Positions 1 through 7,951 of a DNA stretch of 64,000 nucleotides are shown one piece after another. A program made the position numbers and the translations under genes. The stretch is from the NCBI RefSeq assembly GCF_015476655.1, contig NZ_JABFHF010000009.1, forward strand, positions 1 through 64,000. The letters are read 5' to 3'. This DNA comes from Aquiflexum lacus (GTDB lineage Bacteria > Bacteroidota > Bacteroidia > Cytophagales > Cyclobacteriaceae). The stretch's first letter is position 1, and every line of letters begins with the position of its first letter. The notes beneath the pieces were generated by a model. That model was not told the origin of the DNA, searched no databases, and saw only the letters and a list, made by a program, of their open reading frames with translations.

Positions 1-78
1 GAAAAAAGTGGTCAGCATCACCGGAACAGGTGGTCAAGATGGATCGGAATATACACTTGATTCTTGCCTCTCAGCATT

Positions 79-1719
79 TCACTCCACCTCCACATCAAAC
101 GCCCCATTCACAATCCTCCCATCAATCTTGACCTGTATCCAAATGCGGTACTGACCTTCCTCAGGAAATGCGTAAGGAAAAGATACCATGCTGTGCTCAG
201 CATGTTCTTCATCGGTCCATTCCCAATGGGACATATCACCCATTAGCAGACTGTCTCTCTCAGCATCCGGAAGTTGATCCAAAAATTCAATGACCCTGTC
301 AATGCTGTCCGGGAAACTCTGAACTGTGGGTAGGTTGGTAAATCCGATCTTGCCTGTTTCGAATCTTTCCAATAACATTTGTTGTGAACCCATGGAATAA
401 TTACCGGTAGGGTGGAGGTGGATATAGACCGAGCCATCGTGTTTGAGTACTACGGCATGTCCCATCATTCCCAAGTAAGGCTCCAATTTGGCAGGTTCGC
501 CGGCTTGATCAAATAAAGCGAAATCAAGGTTATAAAATTTCCCTGCATCAAATTTCCCGGTCTCTGTTTCCCAGATGGCTGTATAGCCACCGGGCAGGTC
601 GGTTTTGATTCCTGGCTTGCCACAGACCATGATATCCCCATCCAAAGTGCTGACTTTGTTGGTGACAGGGTTGGAAAAAGTATAGGTATCATCCCTTCCC
701 AAAATCACATCCTGATTGGAAGCTAAACTGAAGTTTTTACCCTCAGGGATGGTCAGATCTGATACTATGGTTTCAGAAAAACCTGTATATCGGGTAATGT
801 CCGCAAACACATGATAATCCCCACTAGGTAAGGGCGGAAGTTTGACTTTGTAATTTAGGGTGTCGATTCTTTGTGGATGCAGGTGGGCAAAAACATCCAA
901 ATCTCCTTTCCTGATCAAAAACAAGTGCATCAATTTGCCATGGTCAGGAACCATATAACTGAGTTTTCTGGTGATTCTCCCATAATTGAGTACTGTAGAA
1001 TCTACTTTTAGTAACAAATAATCTCCGTCACTTTGCTGTTCGAAAAAGCTTTTGGCCTCAAATGGTTTGTATAAAGTTTGCTGATAATAAGAAGCCTCTG
1101 AATCCCACCATGATTTTCCGCCCCAGATCACCAAGACAACCACCATACTTCCGATCACAATGCCAATCTGTTTTTTCCTGTTGATTTTTGTACTTCTTTG
1201 TTCTCCCGGGTCACGGATACTGTCACCCATGGCTGAAGCTACAATGGTCACCATTAAAATCACCAAGAAAATGCCTAAGATGATCAGTGGAATACCAAGT
1301 TCCATGGGCATATTTTTTTGGGCGGTAGGCATGGCCATGATAGGGACAATGGTTTCAGATGTTTCTCCATTCTCAAGAAGAATGATCTGAACACTTGAAG
1401 TACCTCCTTCCATAAACCATAATTCTCCTTCATATTTCCCTTCTTCACCTACCACGGGCAGCATAGGGTCAGCGATTGGAGTTCCTTTGAGTCCTGCACT
1501 CCAATATACGGGCCGGACCTCCATATTGATACCTTGTGGATTTTCAGGAATAATCACTGTAACCAAGGCTATCCCTGGGATTACATCCGGGGGACTGACA
1601 TTCGCCAAAATCCTGTAATTGCCCAACTTCCCTTCATAAATCACTCCCGGACTACCCACGTGACTTACCAAAGCCAAACTACAGATCAGCAAAACAAAAC
1701 TCAATAGGATTTTTTTCAT
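79..1719 (-). CDS. membrane-anchored protein with two HLHP-containing extracytoplasmic domains, function unknown
   Basis: The 546-residue protein has an N-terminal signal peptide (about residues 1-20), a first beta-rich domain (about 22-130), two membrane segments (about 137-165 and 182-204) and a long C-terminal part. That part carries two His-rich motifs, FAHLHP near residue 280 and YIHLHP near residue 434. HLHP motifs of this kind occur in many Bacteroidota proteins thought to handle metals, but that role is inference and I do not recognise a named family. The next gene upstream (1880-3082) is a polytopic membrane protein on the same strand 160 bp away, so the two may work together. The window starts only 78 bp beyond its stop. 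Confidence 0.6.
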   Translation of the reverse strand: MKKILLSFVLLICSLALVSHVGSPGVIYEGKLGNYRILANVSPPDVIPGIALVTVIIPENPQGINMEVRPVYWSAGLKGTPIADPMLPVVGEEGKYEGELWFMEGGTSSVQIILLENGETSETIVPIMAMPTAQKNMPMELGIPLIILGIFLVILMVTIVASAMGDSIRDPGEQRSTKINRKKQIGIVIGSMVVVLVIWGGKSWWDSEASYYQQTLYKPFEAKSFFEQQSDGDYLLLKVDSTVLNYGRITRKLSYMVPDHGKLMHLFLIRKGDLDVFAHLHPQRIDTLNYKVKLPPLPSGDYHVFADITRYTGFSETIVSDLTIPEGKNFSLASNQDVILGRDDTYTFSNPVTNKVSTLDGDIMVCGKPGIKTDLPGGYTAIWETETGKFDAGKFYNLDFALFDQAGEPAKLEPYLGMMGHAVVLKHDGSVYIHLHPTGNYSMGSQQMLLERFETGKIGFTNLPTVQSFPDSIDRVIEFLDQLPDAERDSLLMGDMSHWEWTDEEHAEHSMVSFPYAFPEEGQYRIWIQVKIDGRIVNGAFDVEVE

Positions 1720-1879
1720 GGGTTATATTTTTTGGATACCCGCAATATGAAGGTTGGCGATAAAATAAATTTAAAATCTGGCAGTAAACTTAAAAAGGCG
1801 ATTCTCAATCTTGTTTCTAAACTCTCGCCTCTCGTTTATAATAAATTAAAGTCTAAAGATAAGAAAGCCGATAACCATA

Positions 1880-3082
1880 TCACCTTTTCACCTGCTTCAT
1901 CCAATTTCCCCACGAAAGCCCCAATCTTGAAGTGAGGATTCCAATGCCTGCAGCAATCAAAAGCCCACTTATCAATGCCCAACCCGTATCTATAAACCTG
2001 GGATGAAAAGCAAAGCGATACTGAAATTCAGGTGGTGCTGAGTATGGCCAAGAAAACCTTCCAAAAAACCAGCCTCTTGCCGCTTCGGTATTGAGGAACT
2101 CCGCAAAGTACCATTGGGTAGGGACAAAAGTGGCTACAAAAGCAATGGATATCATGGTTGCAAACAGCCATTTATTGATATTCCTATACTTGGCCATGAG
2201 TACATCTAGGGCAATCGCAGGCACAATCAACAACATTGGGAAATGATAGGGCTGGAATCTGGTGATATAGTTATAAACCGGGCTTAATCTAGGTTCAGCG
2301 GGAAATAAAGGTAAAATCCAGACCATCACAGCCATGATAAAGGTGTAGGCCAATGCCATTTTTGTAGCTGCCCATTTATAGGGTGCTGCATAAGCCACTG
2401 AAACCATAAAAATCGGGAATATCAGTGCAGCTACTTGATAGGCCAAGGCTGAATGAAGTCTATTAACAAAGAAATATTCCGAAACCAGCACATAGACCAT
2501 CGCCAATAAAAAACCTGAAGACAGGGCATACATCCATTCCAAGTGGGATTTGGTGCGCGCATCTGCCTTTCCTTCCAACTTGTTCTGAACGGAAATGACC
2601 GAAATCATCGCCCCAAACTGAATCATGATCATTCCCAATCCCAACAAGGCATGCGGCGGTGATAGTATTTTTACGTCCAAACCATAAGTACTATGCCACC
2701 AATCATCAAAAGGTGCTGAGGTCAGCATGGCAAATGCTCCCCAAACGCAGAACATGGCGCCAAGGGAACCATGAAAAATACCCCAGAATTTGATGTTTTG
2801 GGCCTTTTCTTCTTTCGAACCCCAAAAGCTTGTTTTCAATACTTTGACTCCTGAAAATACCCCGGCGATTACTGCACCTAGATATATGCCAATATGGGGC
2901 GGAGAAAACAGTCCATCCCTGCCCACACTCATATGCCAGGAAATATCCCAAAGTAATCCAACAGCAATGCAAAGGGATGCAAAAACAGAAGCATAGATAT
3001 AGGTAGGGATTGATTTGACATTAGTTTCCGTTTGGGTGTAGGAAGTTTCTGTCAGCGTGGCTGTTGAAAAATTGTGGTTCAT
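1880..3082 (-). CDS. polytopic inner-membrane protein, function unknown
   Basis: The protein has 400 residues with roughly nine to ten hydrophobic helices spread from residue 27 to the end. The N-terminal 25 residues are polar and probably cytoplasmic. Conserved-looking features are WDISWHMSVGRDGLF after the first helix and SPPH in two places (FSPPHIG and LSPPHALLG), so His, Asp and Trp residues sit near membrane borders. I do not recognise a family. Same strand and close to the HLHP-domain gene downstream, so a shared role, perhaps in metal or redox chemistry at the membrane, is possible but only inferred. Confidence 0.6.
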   Translation of the reverse strand: MNHNFSTATLTETSYTQTETNVKSIPTYIYASVFASLCIAVGLLWDISWHMSVGRDGLFSPPHIGIYLGAVIAGVFSGVKVLKTSFWGSKEEKAQNIKFWGIFHGSLGAMFCVWGAFAMLTSAPFDDWWHSTYGLDVKILSPPHALLGLGMIMIQFGAMISVISVQNKLEGKADARTKSHLEWMYALSSGFLLAMVYVLVSEYFFVNRLHSALAYQVAALIFPIFMVSVAYAAPYKWAATKMALAYTFIMAVMVWILPLFPAEPRLSPVYNYITRFQPYHFPMLLIVPAIALDVLMAKYRNINKWLFATMISIAFVATFVPTQWYFAEFLNTEAARGWFFGRFSWPYSAPPEFQYRFAFHPRFIDTGWALISGLLIAAGIGILTSRLGLSWGNWMKQVKR

Positions 3083-3303
3083 AGTGATTTGATTTTTAAG
3101 GCAATATAGCTATAAACTCAAAAGGGCGAAAGTTTTTTTGAGGAGAAATGAGTTAATAAAAAGAATTGTAGGTTGCTAAGTAGGGGATAATTGAAAGTCC
3201 AAATTTTAAATTAAGAAAGGGGCGGTTTCAAACTAAGGCCAAAGGCGGATAATTATTATAAGCTTTATTTTAAAGAGATTTTTTTTGATGAGATTCTAAT
3301 TTT

Positions 3304-3810
3304 TTAAATGTATTCTCCGTTCAACAAAATTTGACCAATTTGGCACCATTTCGCATCCTTTTTTTTTAAAAGCAAAAGAAAATCAAAGGTAGAAGCAAAA
3401 TGGGAACGTTGAAAAACAATTGCTTTATCTCCTTGAATAACTGGATTTGAAATTTCGATAATCGGTTCTTTAAACTCTTTAATTAATTTAATATTTTTAT
3501 TCAATTTCTCCTTTGATATTTGATTTCCTTTGGAGACAATTGCGTTAGAGTTTTGTAAATCAAATCCTTTCATAAAATCTATGATATCAACTTTTTCTAA
3601 AGAATATACCATAGCATTTGATATGAAAAGTGGGTCTCCGATTTTATCGATCCAATAAGTATCTCTATTGAAATGATAATAAATTTTTACTTTATTCTTC
3701 CTTGATTCGTTTCCAAATAAATCATTGATTATTGTGTAAGATTCTGAGTTAACTTGTGCGGAAAATAAAGTGCTTGTAAAAAGGAATCCTAAAACTATCA
3801 ATATCTTCAT
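3304..3810 (-). CDS. small exported protein, predicted immunity/partner of a metallopeptidase effector (copy 1)
   Basis: I place the start at the ATG at 3810, giving 168 residues beginning MKILIVLGFLFTSTLFSAQ, a clear signal peptide; the open frame upstream to 3864 is only the shifted frame of an effector tail. The mature protein has a TYWID segment and a C-terminal pattern (SNPVIQGDKAIVF, then KKKDAKWCQIGQ) shared in outline with the four other small proteins of this array (3963, 4669, 5823, 7952). The TGA of a fossil effector tail lies at 3812-3814, touching this ATG, so the two were translationally coupled. The role as periplasmic inhibitor of a metallopeptidase is inferred from synteny and pairing only. 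AT-rich compared with neighbours. Confidence 0.55.
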   Translation of the reverse strand: MKILIVLGFLFTSTLFSAQVNSESYTIINDLFGNESRKNKVKIYYHFNRDTYWIDKIGDPLFISNAMVYSLEKVDIIDFMKGFDLQNSNAIVSKGNQISKEKLNKNIKLIKEFKEPIIEISNPVIQGDKAIVFQRSHFASTFDFLLLLKKKDAKWCQIGQILLNGEYI

Positions 3811-3811
3811 C

Positions 3812-3958
3812 TCAATCACATTTTTTACCTTTAGAGAGACTGTTACCATTCTGTTCATTTTCAATTATTTTAATTATATTATTTCTTTGGGTTAAATTGG
3901 GAATCAATTCTTTAAAACTATCAGTTAGGTAATTTTTAACTAGGCCTAAAGGATTTCG
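3812..3958 (-). pseudogene. fossil C-terminal tail of a metallopeptidase effector
   Basis: Reading the minus strand gives 48 codons ending in SLSKGKKCD and TGA, preceded by DSFKELIPNLTQRNNII. This is almost the same as the end of the effector fragment at 5210 (DSFKELIPNLTQRNNII ... NLSKGKKCE). It has no start and no catalytic domain, and a TAA stops the frame upstream at 3959-3961. It is what remains when an effector gene is lost but the junction with its downstream partner gene is kept. Confidence 0.75.
3841..3925. repeat. 85-bp perfect direct repeat, copy A
   Basis: Bases 3841-3925 are identical to 5239-5323 by eye across all 85 positions; the bases on each side differ. Copy A lies in the fossil effector tail, copy B in the 3' end of the effector fragment at 5210. 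Recombination between them would remove about 1.4 kb with two small exported genes. Confidence 0.85.
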
Positions 3959-3962
3959 TTAT

Positions 3963-4535
3963 TCAAAAACTATAATTTGGCAACTCTAAATATAAAATCA
4001 TTTCACACATTTGTTTCCATTTCTCTTCTCCTTCCTCATAATAGAAAATCAAGATCATGTCTTCCAAAAGTTCATTCTTAACAAAATATTTCCTTCTAAT
4101 AATACCCCAATCTTCTGCAAAGTATGGGACAGAAAACTGAAAATATGTCCCTCTTCGAGGTATTTTTTTGTTGAGCTTGATACCGGATAACTTTTGTTTA
4201 TCCCATTCTTTAAAATCGTGATGAGACTTACTTTCTTCAATTATGAGATTAAAGTCAAATTTATTTAATACATTCTGAAGATCCTTTATTCTGCATTTAC
4301 CCCTCAACCCATGTTCAATATTTATGCTATCGCTTAAATATACCAGCCAATTTTCATCTATAACAACCTCGCTGAAAACAGGTGTTTTCTCTTCTTTGTC
4401 ATACAGATCCAAAAATTGATTATGGATTAGATCCTTTTCAGTTTGACCAAATGAACTAAAGAAAATAAAGATAAAAGAAAGTATTAATCCAGATAATTTA
4501 CTTGCACTTTTTACCTTTAGCTGTAATTTCTCCAT
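3963..4535 (-). CDS. small exported protein, predicted immunity/partner (copy 2)
   Basis: The protein has 190 residues and starts at ATG 4535. Residues 1-16 are basic and are followed by a hydrophobic stretch (LSGLILSFIFIFFSSFGQ) that looks like a signal peptide. The first 12 codons overlap, in another frame, the end of a fossil effector tail (4498-4647), which explains the odd basic lead. The body shares the array pattern: NWLVYLSDS, then LRGKCRIKDLQNVLNKFDF, then FSVPYFAEDWGIIRRKYF and a C-terminal EEKWKQMCEMIL. Predicted periplasmic antagonist of an effector that has since been lost; inferred from position and from likeness to the other four copies. No database family is claimed. Confidence 0.5.
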   Translation of the reverse strand: MEKLQLKVKSASKLSGLILSFIFIFFSSFGQTEKDLIHNQFLDLYDKEEKTPVFSEVVIDENWLVYLSDSINIEHGLRGKCRIKDLQNVLNKFDFNLIIEESKSHHDFKEWDKQKLSGIKLNKKIPRRGTYFQFSVPYFAEDWGIIRRKYFVKNELLEDMILIFYYEEGEEKWKQMCEMILYLELPNYSF

Positions 4536-4647
4536 TTTGCTCTCTTTTAAGAATTTCTATTATTCCATTCCTTTCACTAAAACTTTGAACTTGTAACTTA
4601 AAACTATTAGTTGGGTGGGAATTACAAATATCAGATAAAGAAAGGCA
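4498..4647 (-). pseudogene. second fossil C-terminal tail of a metallopeptidase effector
   Basis: A 49-codon open stretch on the minus strand contains TNSFKLQV, then SERNGIIEILKREQNG and ends ITAKGKKCK before TAA at 4498-4500. It aligns with the tail of the 5210 effector (TDSFKELI, QRNNIIKIIENEQNG, KGKKCE) but is more diverged than the tail at 3812. Homology is clear from about 4623 downwards. It overlaps the 5' end of the small exported gene 3963-4535. Confidence 0.65.
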
Positions 4648-4668
4648 CAGTTAAATGCCTAGAGGGAG

Positions 4669-5217
4669 TTAAATGAAGACTTCAGAAATAACAATTATGC
4701 AAATTTCTTCCCAACTGTCATCAATTTTTTCAAAAATGAAAATATAATCACTCACTTCTAATTTATATTGAAATGATTTTATTCGAATGATTGCTGTATT
4801 ATTTTGAACCAAAGGGATTGAATACTGGTGCGTAAGGTGTTTCTTAGTTGGTTCTTCATATACTTTGAAGGTTCTCCCTAATTTACTCTTATCCCATATA
4901 ATTAGCTCATTTTTAATGGTTTGTTTTTTCAAAAAATCAAAATCAATTCTTTTTAAAGCTGAATTGAGCTTGAGAATATTGCACTTATACTTTAAGGAAT
5001 TGCCAACAAAAACTGAGTCTTTTAAATGGTCTATCCAATCAAAATCTGATATGATTTTCTTCAAAATTCTTACTCTACTTTGTTCATTTGAATCAATCAT
5101 TATTTCTTTTAATTCTAAATGATAATCTGGAAAAGGCTCTTGTGCACATATCCTTTCTGATATACCTAACAGAAAGAGCGGCAATAAAACAAATGAAGTT
5201 TTTAATATATTATTCAC
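4669..5217 (-). CDS. small exported protein, predicted immunity/partner (copy 3)
   Basis: I choose the GTG at 5217 as start. It gives 182 residues beginning VNNILKTSFVLLPLFLLGISERICAQ without its N-terminal residue change, a good signal peptide with an Ala-x-Ala-like end. The longer frame to 5262 simply reads the effector tail out of frame. The gene overlaps the end of the effector fragment (stop 5210-5212) by 8 bp, as expected for a coupled pair. The body has DFDWIDHLKDSVF, LKYKCNILKLNSALKRIDFDFL, YSIPLVQNNTAIIRI and a terminal DDSWEEICIIVI, matching the pattern of its paralogues. Predicted periplasmic antidote to the 5210 metallopeptidase domain, by pairing. Confidence 0.55.
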   Translation of the reverse strand: MNNILKTSFVLLPLFLLGISERICAQEPFPDYHLELKEIMIDSNEQSRVRILKKIISDFDWIDHLKDSVFVGNSLKYKCNILKLNSALKRIDFDFLKKQTIKNELIIWDKSKLGRTFKVYEEPTKKHLTHQYSIPLVQNNTAIIRIKSFQYKLEVSDYIFIFEKIDDSWEEICIIVISEVFI

Positions 5218-5788
5218 ATTTTTTTCCCTTAGAAAGATTGTTACCATTCTGTTCATTTTCAATTATTTTAATTATATTATTTCTTTGGGTTAAATTGGGA
5301 ATCAATTCTTTAAAACTATCAGTGGGGATACTTGTACCTGTTTTAAATAATCCACCAAAAGCCATTGCTTCATAATAGCTGTCTCCAAGTGATCCTTTTC
5401 CTTCCCCAAAAGAAGTATCCCACTTTTTTAATGAGAATGCCATCATATCAACATATGCCCCCATAAATTCATGGTGAGCCCTATTTATATCAGGGTTTTT
5501 TCTGTTTAAATATTTCACGTATTCCTGTTGAAAATTATTTTGAAAATCAAAATTACCCGAATTCAATTCATGTATAATATATCCATGGACCATTTCATGA
5601 ATGATAGTTCTGGCAATTGATAATTTGGTAGCATTATTCAGGTAGTCATTGGATAGGGTGATCCAGATTTCCGGTTTCCTTGTTTCAGAATTGTATTTTG
5701 TTGTAGTTAAGCCGTTTTTTCCTGTTAGATTTCCGTTTTCAATTATTAAGTCAAATACCTGAGATTTTTCAAAATGGTCATAAACCAC
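5210..5788 (-). CDS. orphan metallopeptidase effector C-terminal domain (HExxH), no N-terminal carrier
   Basis: This 192-residue frame starts at a GTG but is open back to about 5848 with no ATG, running into the end of the small gene 5823-6356. It therefore looks like a displaced C-terminal cassette, not a free-standing gene. It contains SIARTIIHEMVHGYI (HExxH, about residues 60-74), a second motif RAHHEFMG (about 108-115) likely to give a third metal ligand, then YYEAMAFGGL. It ends NLSKGKKCE. The same motifs in the same order occur in the 6347 and 8522 copies. It lacks signal peptide, lipobox and Gly-rich linker, so is probably silent unless recombined behind an intact 5' end. Zinc peptidase activity is predicted from motifs only. 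Confidence 0.6.
   Translation of the reverse strand: MVYDHFEKSQVFDLIIENGNLTGKNGLTTTKYNSETRKPEIWITLSNDYLNNATKLSIARTIIHEMVHGYIIHELNSGNFDFQNNFQQEYVKYLNRKNPDINRAHHEFMGAYVDMMAFSLKKWDTSFGEGKGSLGDSYYEAMAFGGLFKTGTSIPTDSFKELIPNLTQRNNIIKIIENEQNGNNLSKGKKCE
5239..5323. repeat. 85-bp perfect direct repeat, copy B
   Basis: Identical to 3841-3925. It lies in the last 38 codons of the effector fragment at 5210, upstream of the final SKGKKCE codons. Confidence 0.85.
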
Positions 5789-5822
5789 TTCCCCAAAGTT
5801 AATTTCTGCGAGCGTGAGGTAT

Positions 5823-6356
5823 TTATGACATCCAAAGGTATTTGGTCAAAAATCGCCTCCAAATCCCCTCTTCGTCTCTTTCGTATACAAAAAAACCTCC
5901 ACCCCCACAATCTACATGACAAACATCCTCCCAATAAACTAGGCAATAAACCCCATCTTCAGTAAAAGCCGGAGTAGAAATTTTGTAAAATTGGAAGTCA
6001 ATTTGGTTTTTAAAATCATCGGGATTGACCAGATTGATTTTTTCTGAAAGAAATGATGATTCCATTTCAATCTGCCTGTTGTACTGATTTTTCAAATGAT
6101 TAAATTCTTTTTCATTAAAAATTTCATTAAGATTTACTTTGTTTTTGTCCATATCTAACCAGTCTCCCTTCATGCTATCTTCCCAGTAATCAATCCATAA
6201 GATATCTGTCCGCTTTGATAATGATAATATTTCTAAATGAGGAGCCTTCTCATTAAAGGCAACATTTTCAATAACCTTATAAATTTTTGGAGTCTTATTC
6301 TCTCCTGTACAAGATATTACGCAAATTATTATAATGGTAAAAGTTCCTAATCGCAT
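5823..6356 (-). CDS. small lipoprotein, predicted immunity/partner (copy 4)
   Basis: The protein has 177 residues. MRLGTFTIIIICVISC is a lipoprotein signal with Cys 16 as the lipidated residue, followed by TGENKTPK. Body motifs are DILWIDYWEDSM, NKVNLNEIFNEKEFNHLKN, YKISTPAFTEDGVYCLVYWED and, near the end, a CHVDCGGGGF insert before DEEGIWRRFL. It fits the five-member array family but has extra Cys residues. Its start overlaps the stop of the truncated effector at 6347 by 10 bp, so it is the partner of that effector. Its 3' end runs straight into the orphan effector cassette that is read to 5210. Function inferred. Confidence 0.55.
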   Translation of the reverse strand: MRLGTFTIIIICVISCTGENKTPKIYKVIENVAFNEKAPHLEILSLSKRTDILWIDYWEDSMKGDWLDMDKNKVNLNEIFNEKEFNHLKNQYNRQIEMESSFLSEKINLVNPDDFKNQIDFQFYKISTPAFTEDGVYCLVYWEDVCHVDCGGGGFFVYERDEEGIWRRFLTKYLWMS

Positions 6357-7765
6357 GCTTTCTTACCTTTTGGAGATAAATTAAATTCAGTGCTCATTGT
6401 ATTTTCAACCCAATTCACTTCGATAATTCTGTTTTTTTCAACATCATTTTTTCCTTTTAAGAATACTTCTGTTCTAGTTAATCCTCCCCATGATAAATCA
6501 TTATAGAATTGGTCGGTGAAAGAATAGCCTTTACTTTGTCCATAGTTTTTTAATTCTACAGATATATCATTCAAAAATTTTGTTTCTGTGAATAAAGCAT
6601 GGTGTGTCATGTTATTATGGCTAGTACTATTGTAGCGAATTAAATAATTATTTAACAAGCATTGTAAATCACAATTTGAAGGATACAGGGCTTCAAAAAG
6701 AAAATAGGCATGTAAAGTTTCATGAAGAATCGTTCTTGCAAATGATAAATCACTTGAATTTTTTAGATTTGAGGAATTTATAGTTATTGTAGCCCAACCA
6801 TTATCCAAATTAGGTGATGTACATGCATTGGCATTAGGATTGCCACAAACACCATATTGAAATTTCACATTATAATTTTTTGGAATAGGTTTATCTCCAT
6901 AAAATAATCTAAATATTCTAAAGAATTCAAATTGAGTGCTCCCAATCAGGTCGTTGATGATATCTTGATGGCAATCAGAAAGTTCTTCCATATCGATTAG
7001 CTCAATTCTTATGGTAGGGGATGTAATTACAGGCGGTGTATAAGTCGTTCCCCCTACAGTCCCATAGCTTCCCGAACCACCGTACTCGTAAGTCCCAGTC
7101 CCACCTGAACCCCAAGAAGTTCCGCTGTCATTTCCATAACTGGAACCAGTAGAACCGCCACTGCTGCTTCCTCCTCCTCCTGAGGTGCAATGATAAGTCA
7201 CAGTAAAAGAGACTGTGTTCACACCATCAACGTCAACATAATTCCTTGGAATGACCACTTCTCTGCATGGTTCGGTGGTCAATAGATTGGTGCCAGTTGG
7301 CTGATGAGAGTTTGGGTCTTTGTTCAAGGTCTGCAAACTGGAAGTAATTGTACCCTCTCTTATCGTAAAGCTTATGAAATGTCGCTCATCATAAGTCCAA
7401 ATATCCACCATTCCTGACCAGTCCATATCTATCATTCCATAATAAATCTTCCCAAATTCCCTCAAGGACTCCTCGTTGTCGGGAAAGTATCGAACGATGA
7501 GAGGATCAAATCTTTGCGTTTGAGTGTTTTCGACAAACATAATATTCTGTATTACTGTCTTTTGGGGTATCATCCCAGGCAGACTATCCAACAGATAAAC
7601 TGGAAAATACAGCTCCGCATTTGCCAGATTGATCTCATAAACCTCCCTTCCATCGGGAAACCGAAATATATGGAACTTGTCCCAATCGGGTTCTTTTTCA
7701 AAAAAAGGTAGGATCAATTCATGGGATTCGGTTCTGTAATTGTCTTTGGATTCGCCAATGTGCAA
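6347..7765 (-). CDS. metallopeptidase effector, N-terminally truncated (signal peptide missing), likely silent copy
   Basis: The first usable start is a TTG at 7765, but homology to the 8522 copy continues upstream to about 7826 (ALVKNWFDKHKNDL matches AIVRNWFDTHKKDL) and then stops; a TGA closes the frame at 7856-7858. There is no ATG, signal peptide or lipobox. The remaining parts are intact: a carrier domain of about 170 residues (YRTESHELILPFF to DIWTYDERHF), a Gly/Ser/Tyr linker with YEYGGSG, and a C-terminal domain with FARTILHETLHAYFLF (HExxH), MTHHALF and YNDLSWGGL, ending SPKGKKACD. Partner gene 5823-6356 overlaps its stop. Probably unexpressed, or a donor for recombination with 8522-10145. 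Confidence 0.65.
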   Translation of the reverse strand: MHIGESKDNYRTESHELILPFFEKEPDWDKFHIFRFPDGREVYEINLANAELYFPVYLLDSLPGMIPQKTVIQNIMFVENTQTQRFDPLIVRYFPDNEESLREFGKIYYGMIDMDWSGMVDIWTYDERHFISFTIREGTITSSLQTLNKDPNSHQPTGTNLLTTEPCREVVIPRNYVDVDGVNTVSFTVTYHCTSGGGGSSSGGSTGSSYGNDSGTSWGSGGTGTYEYGGSGSYGTVGGTTYTPPVITSPTIRIELIDMEELSDCHQDIINDLIGSTQFEFFRIFRLFYGDKPIPKNYNVKFQYGVCGNPNANACTSPNLDNGWATITINSSNLKNSSDLSFARTILHETLHAYFLFEALYPSNCDLQCLLNNYLIRYNSTSHNNMTHHALFTETKFLNDISVELKNYGQSKGYSFTDQFYNDLSWGGLTRTEVFLKGKNDVEKNRIIEVNWVENTMSTEFNLSPKGKKACD

Positions 7766-7951
7766 ATCGTTCTTGTGTTTATCAAACCAGTTTTTAACTA
7801 GGGCAGATTTTGAATCCGCTATTGGATTTATAAACTCAAAATGTTGATTTTTATATCATTTACTTGAAAAACAACTGCCAATATCCGGTATTTAGAAAAT
7901 TAGATTTACAGTTTATCAAAATAGGGAAATTTCCCAATTAAGTTTCAACTC

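Noticed and set aside
1-78. A plus-strand frame from base 2 reads KKVVSITGTGGQDGSEYTLD and could be the C-terminus of a gene entering from the left.
   Set aside because: It overlaps the convergent minus-strand gene, only about 45 codons are visible, and other frames are equally open. Not enough to call a gene.
3811-3864. N-terminal extension MKMNRMVTVSLKVKNVIE for the small gene at 3304.
   Set aside because: It is the effector tail read in another frame; a signal peptide starts cleanly at the ATG at 3810.
5746-5946. Open minus-strand frame across the end of the partner gene 5823-6356.
   Set aside because: It is an out-of-frame shadow of that gene.
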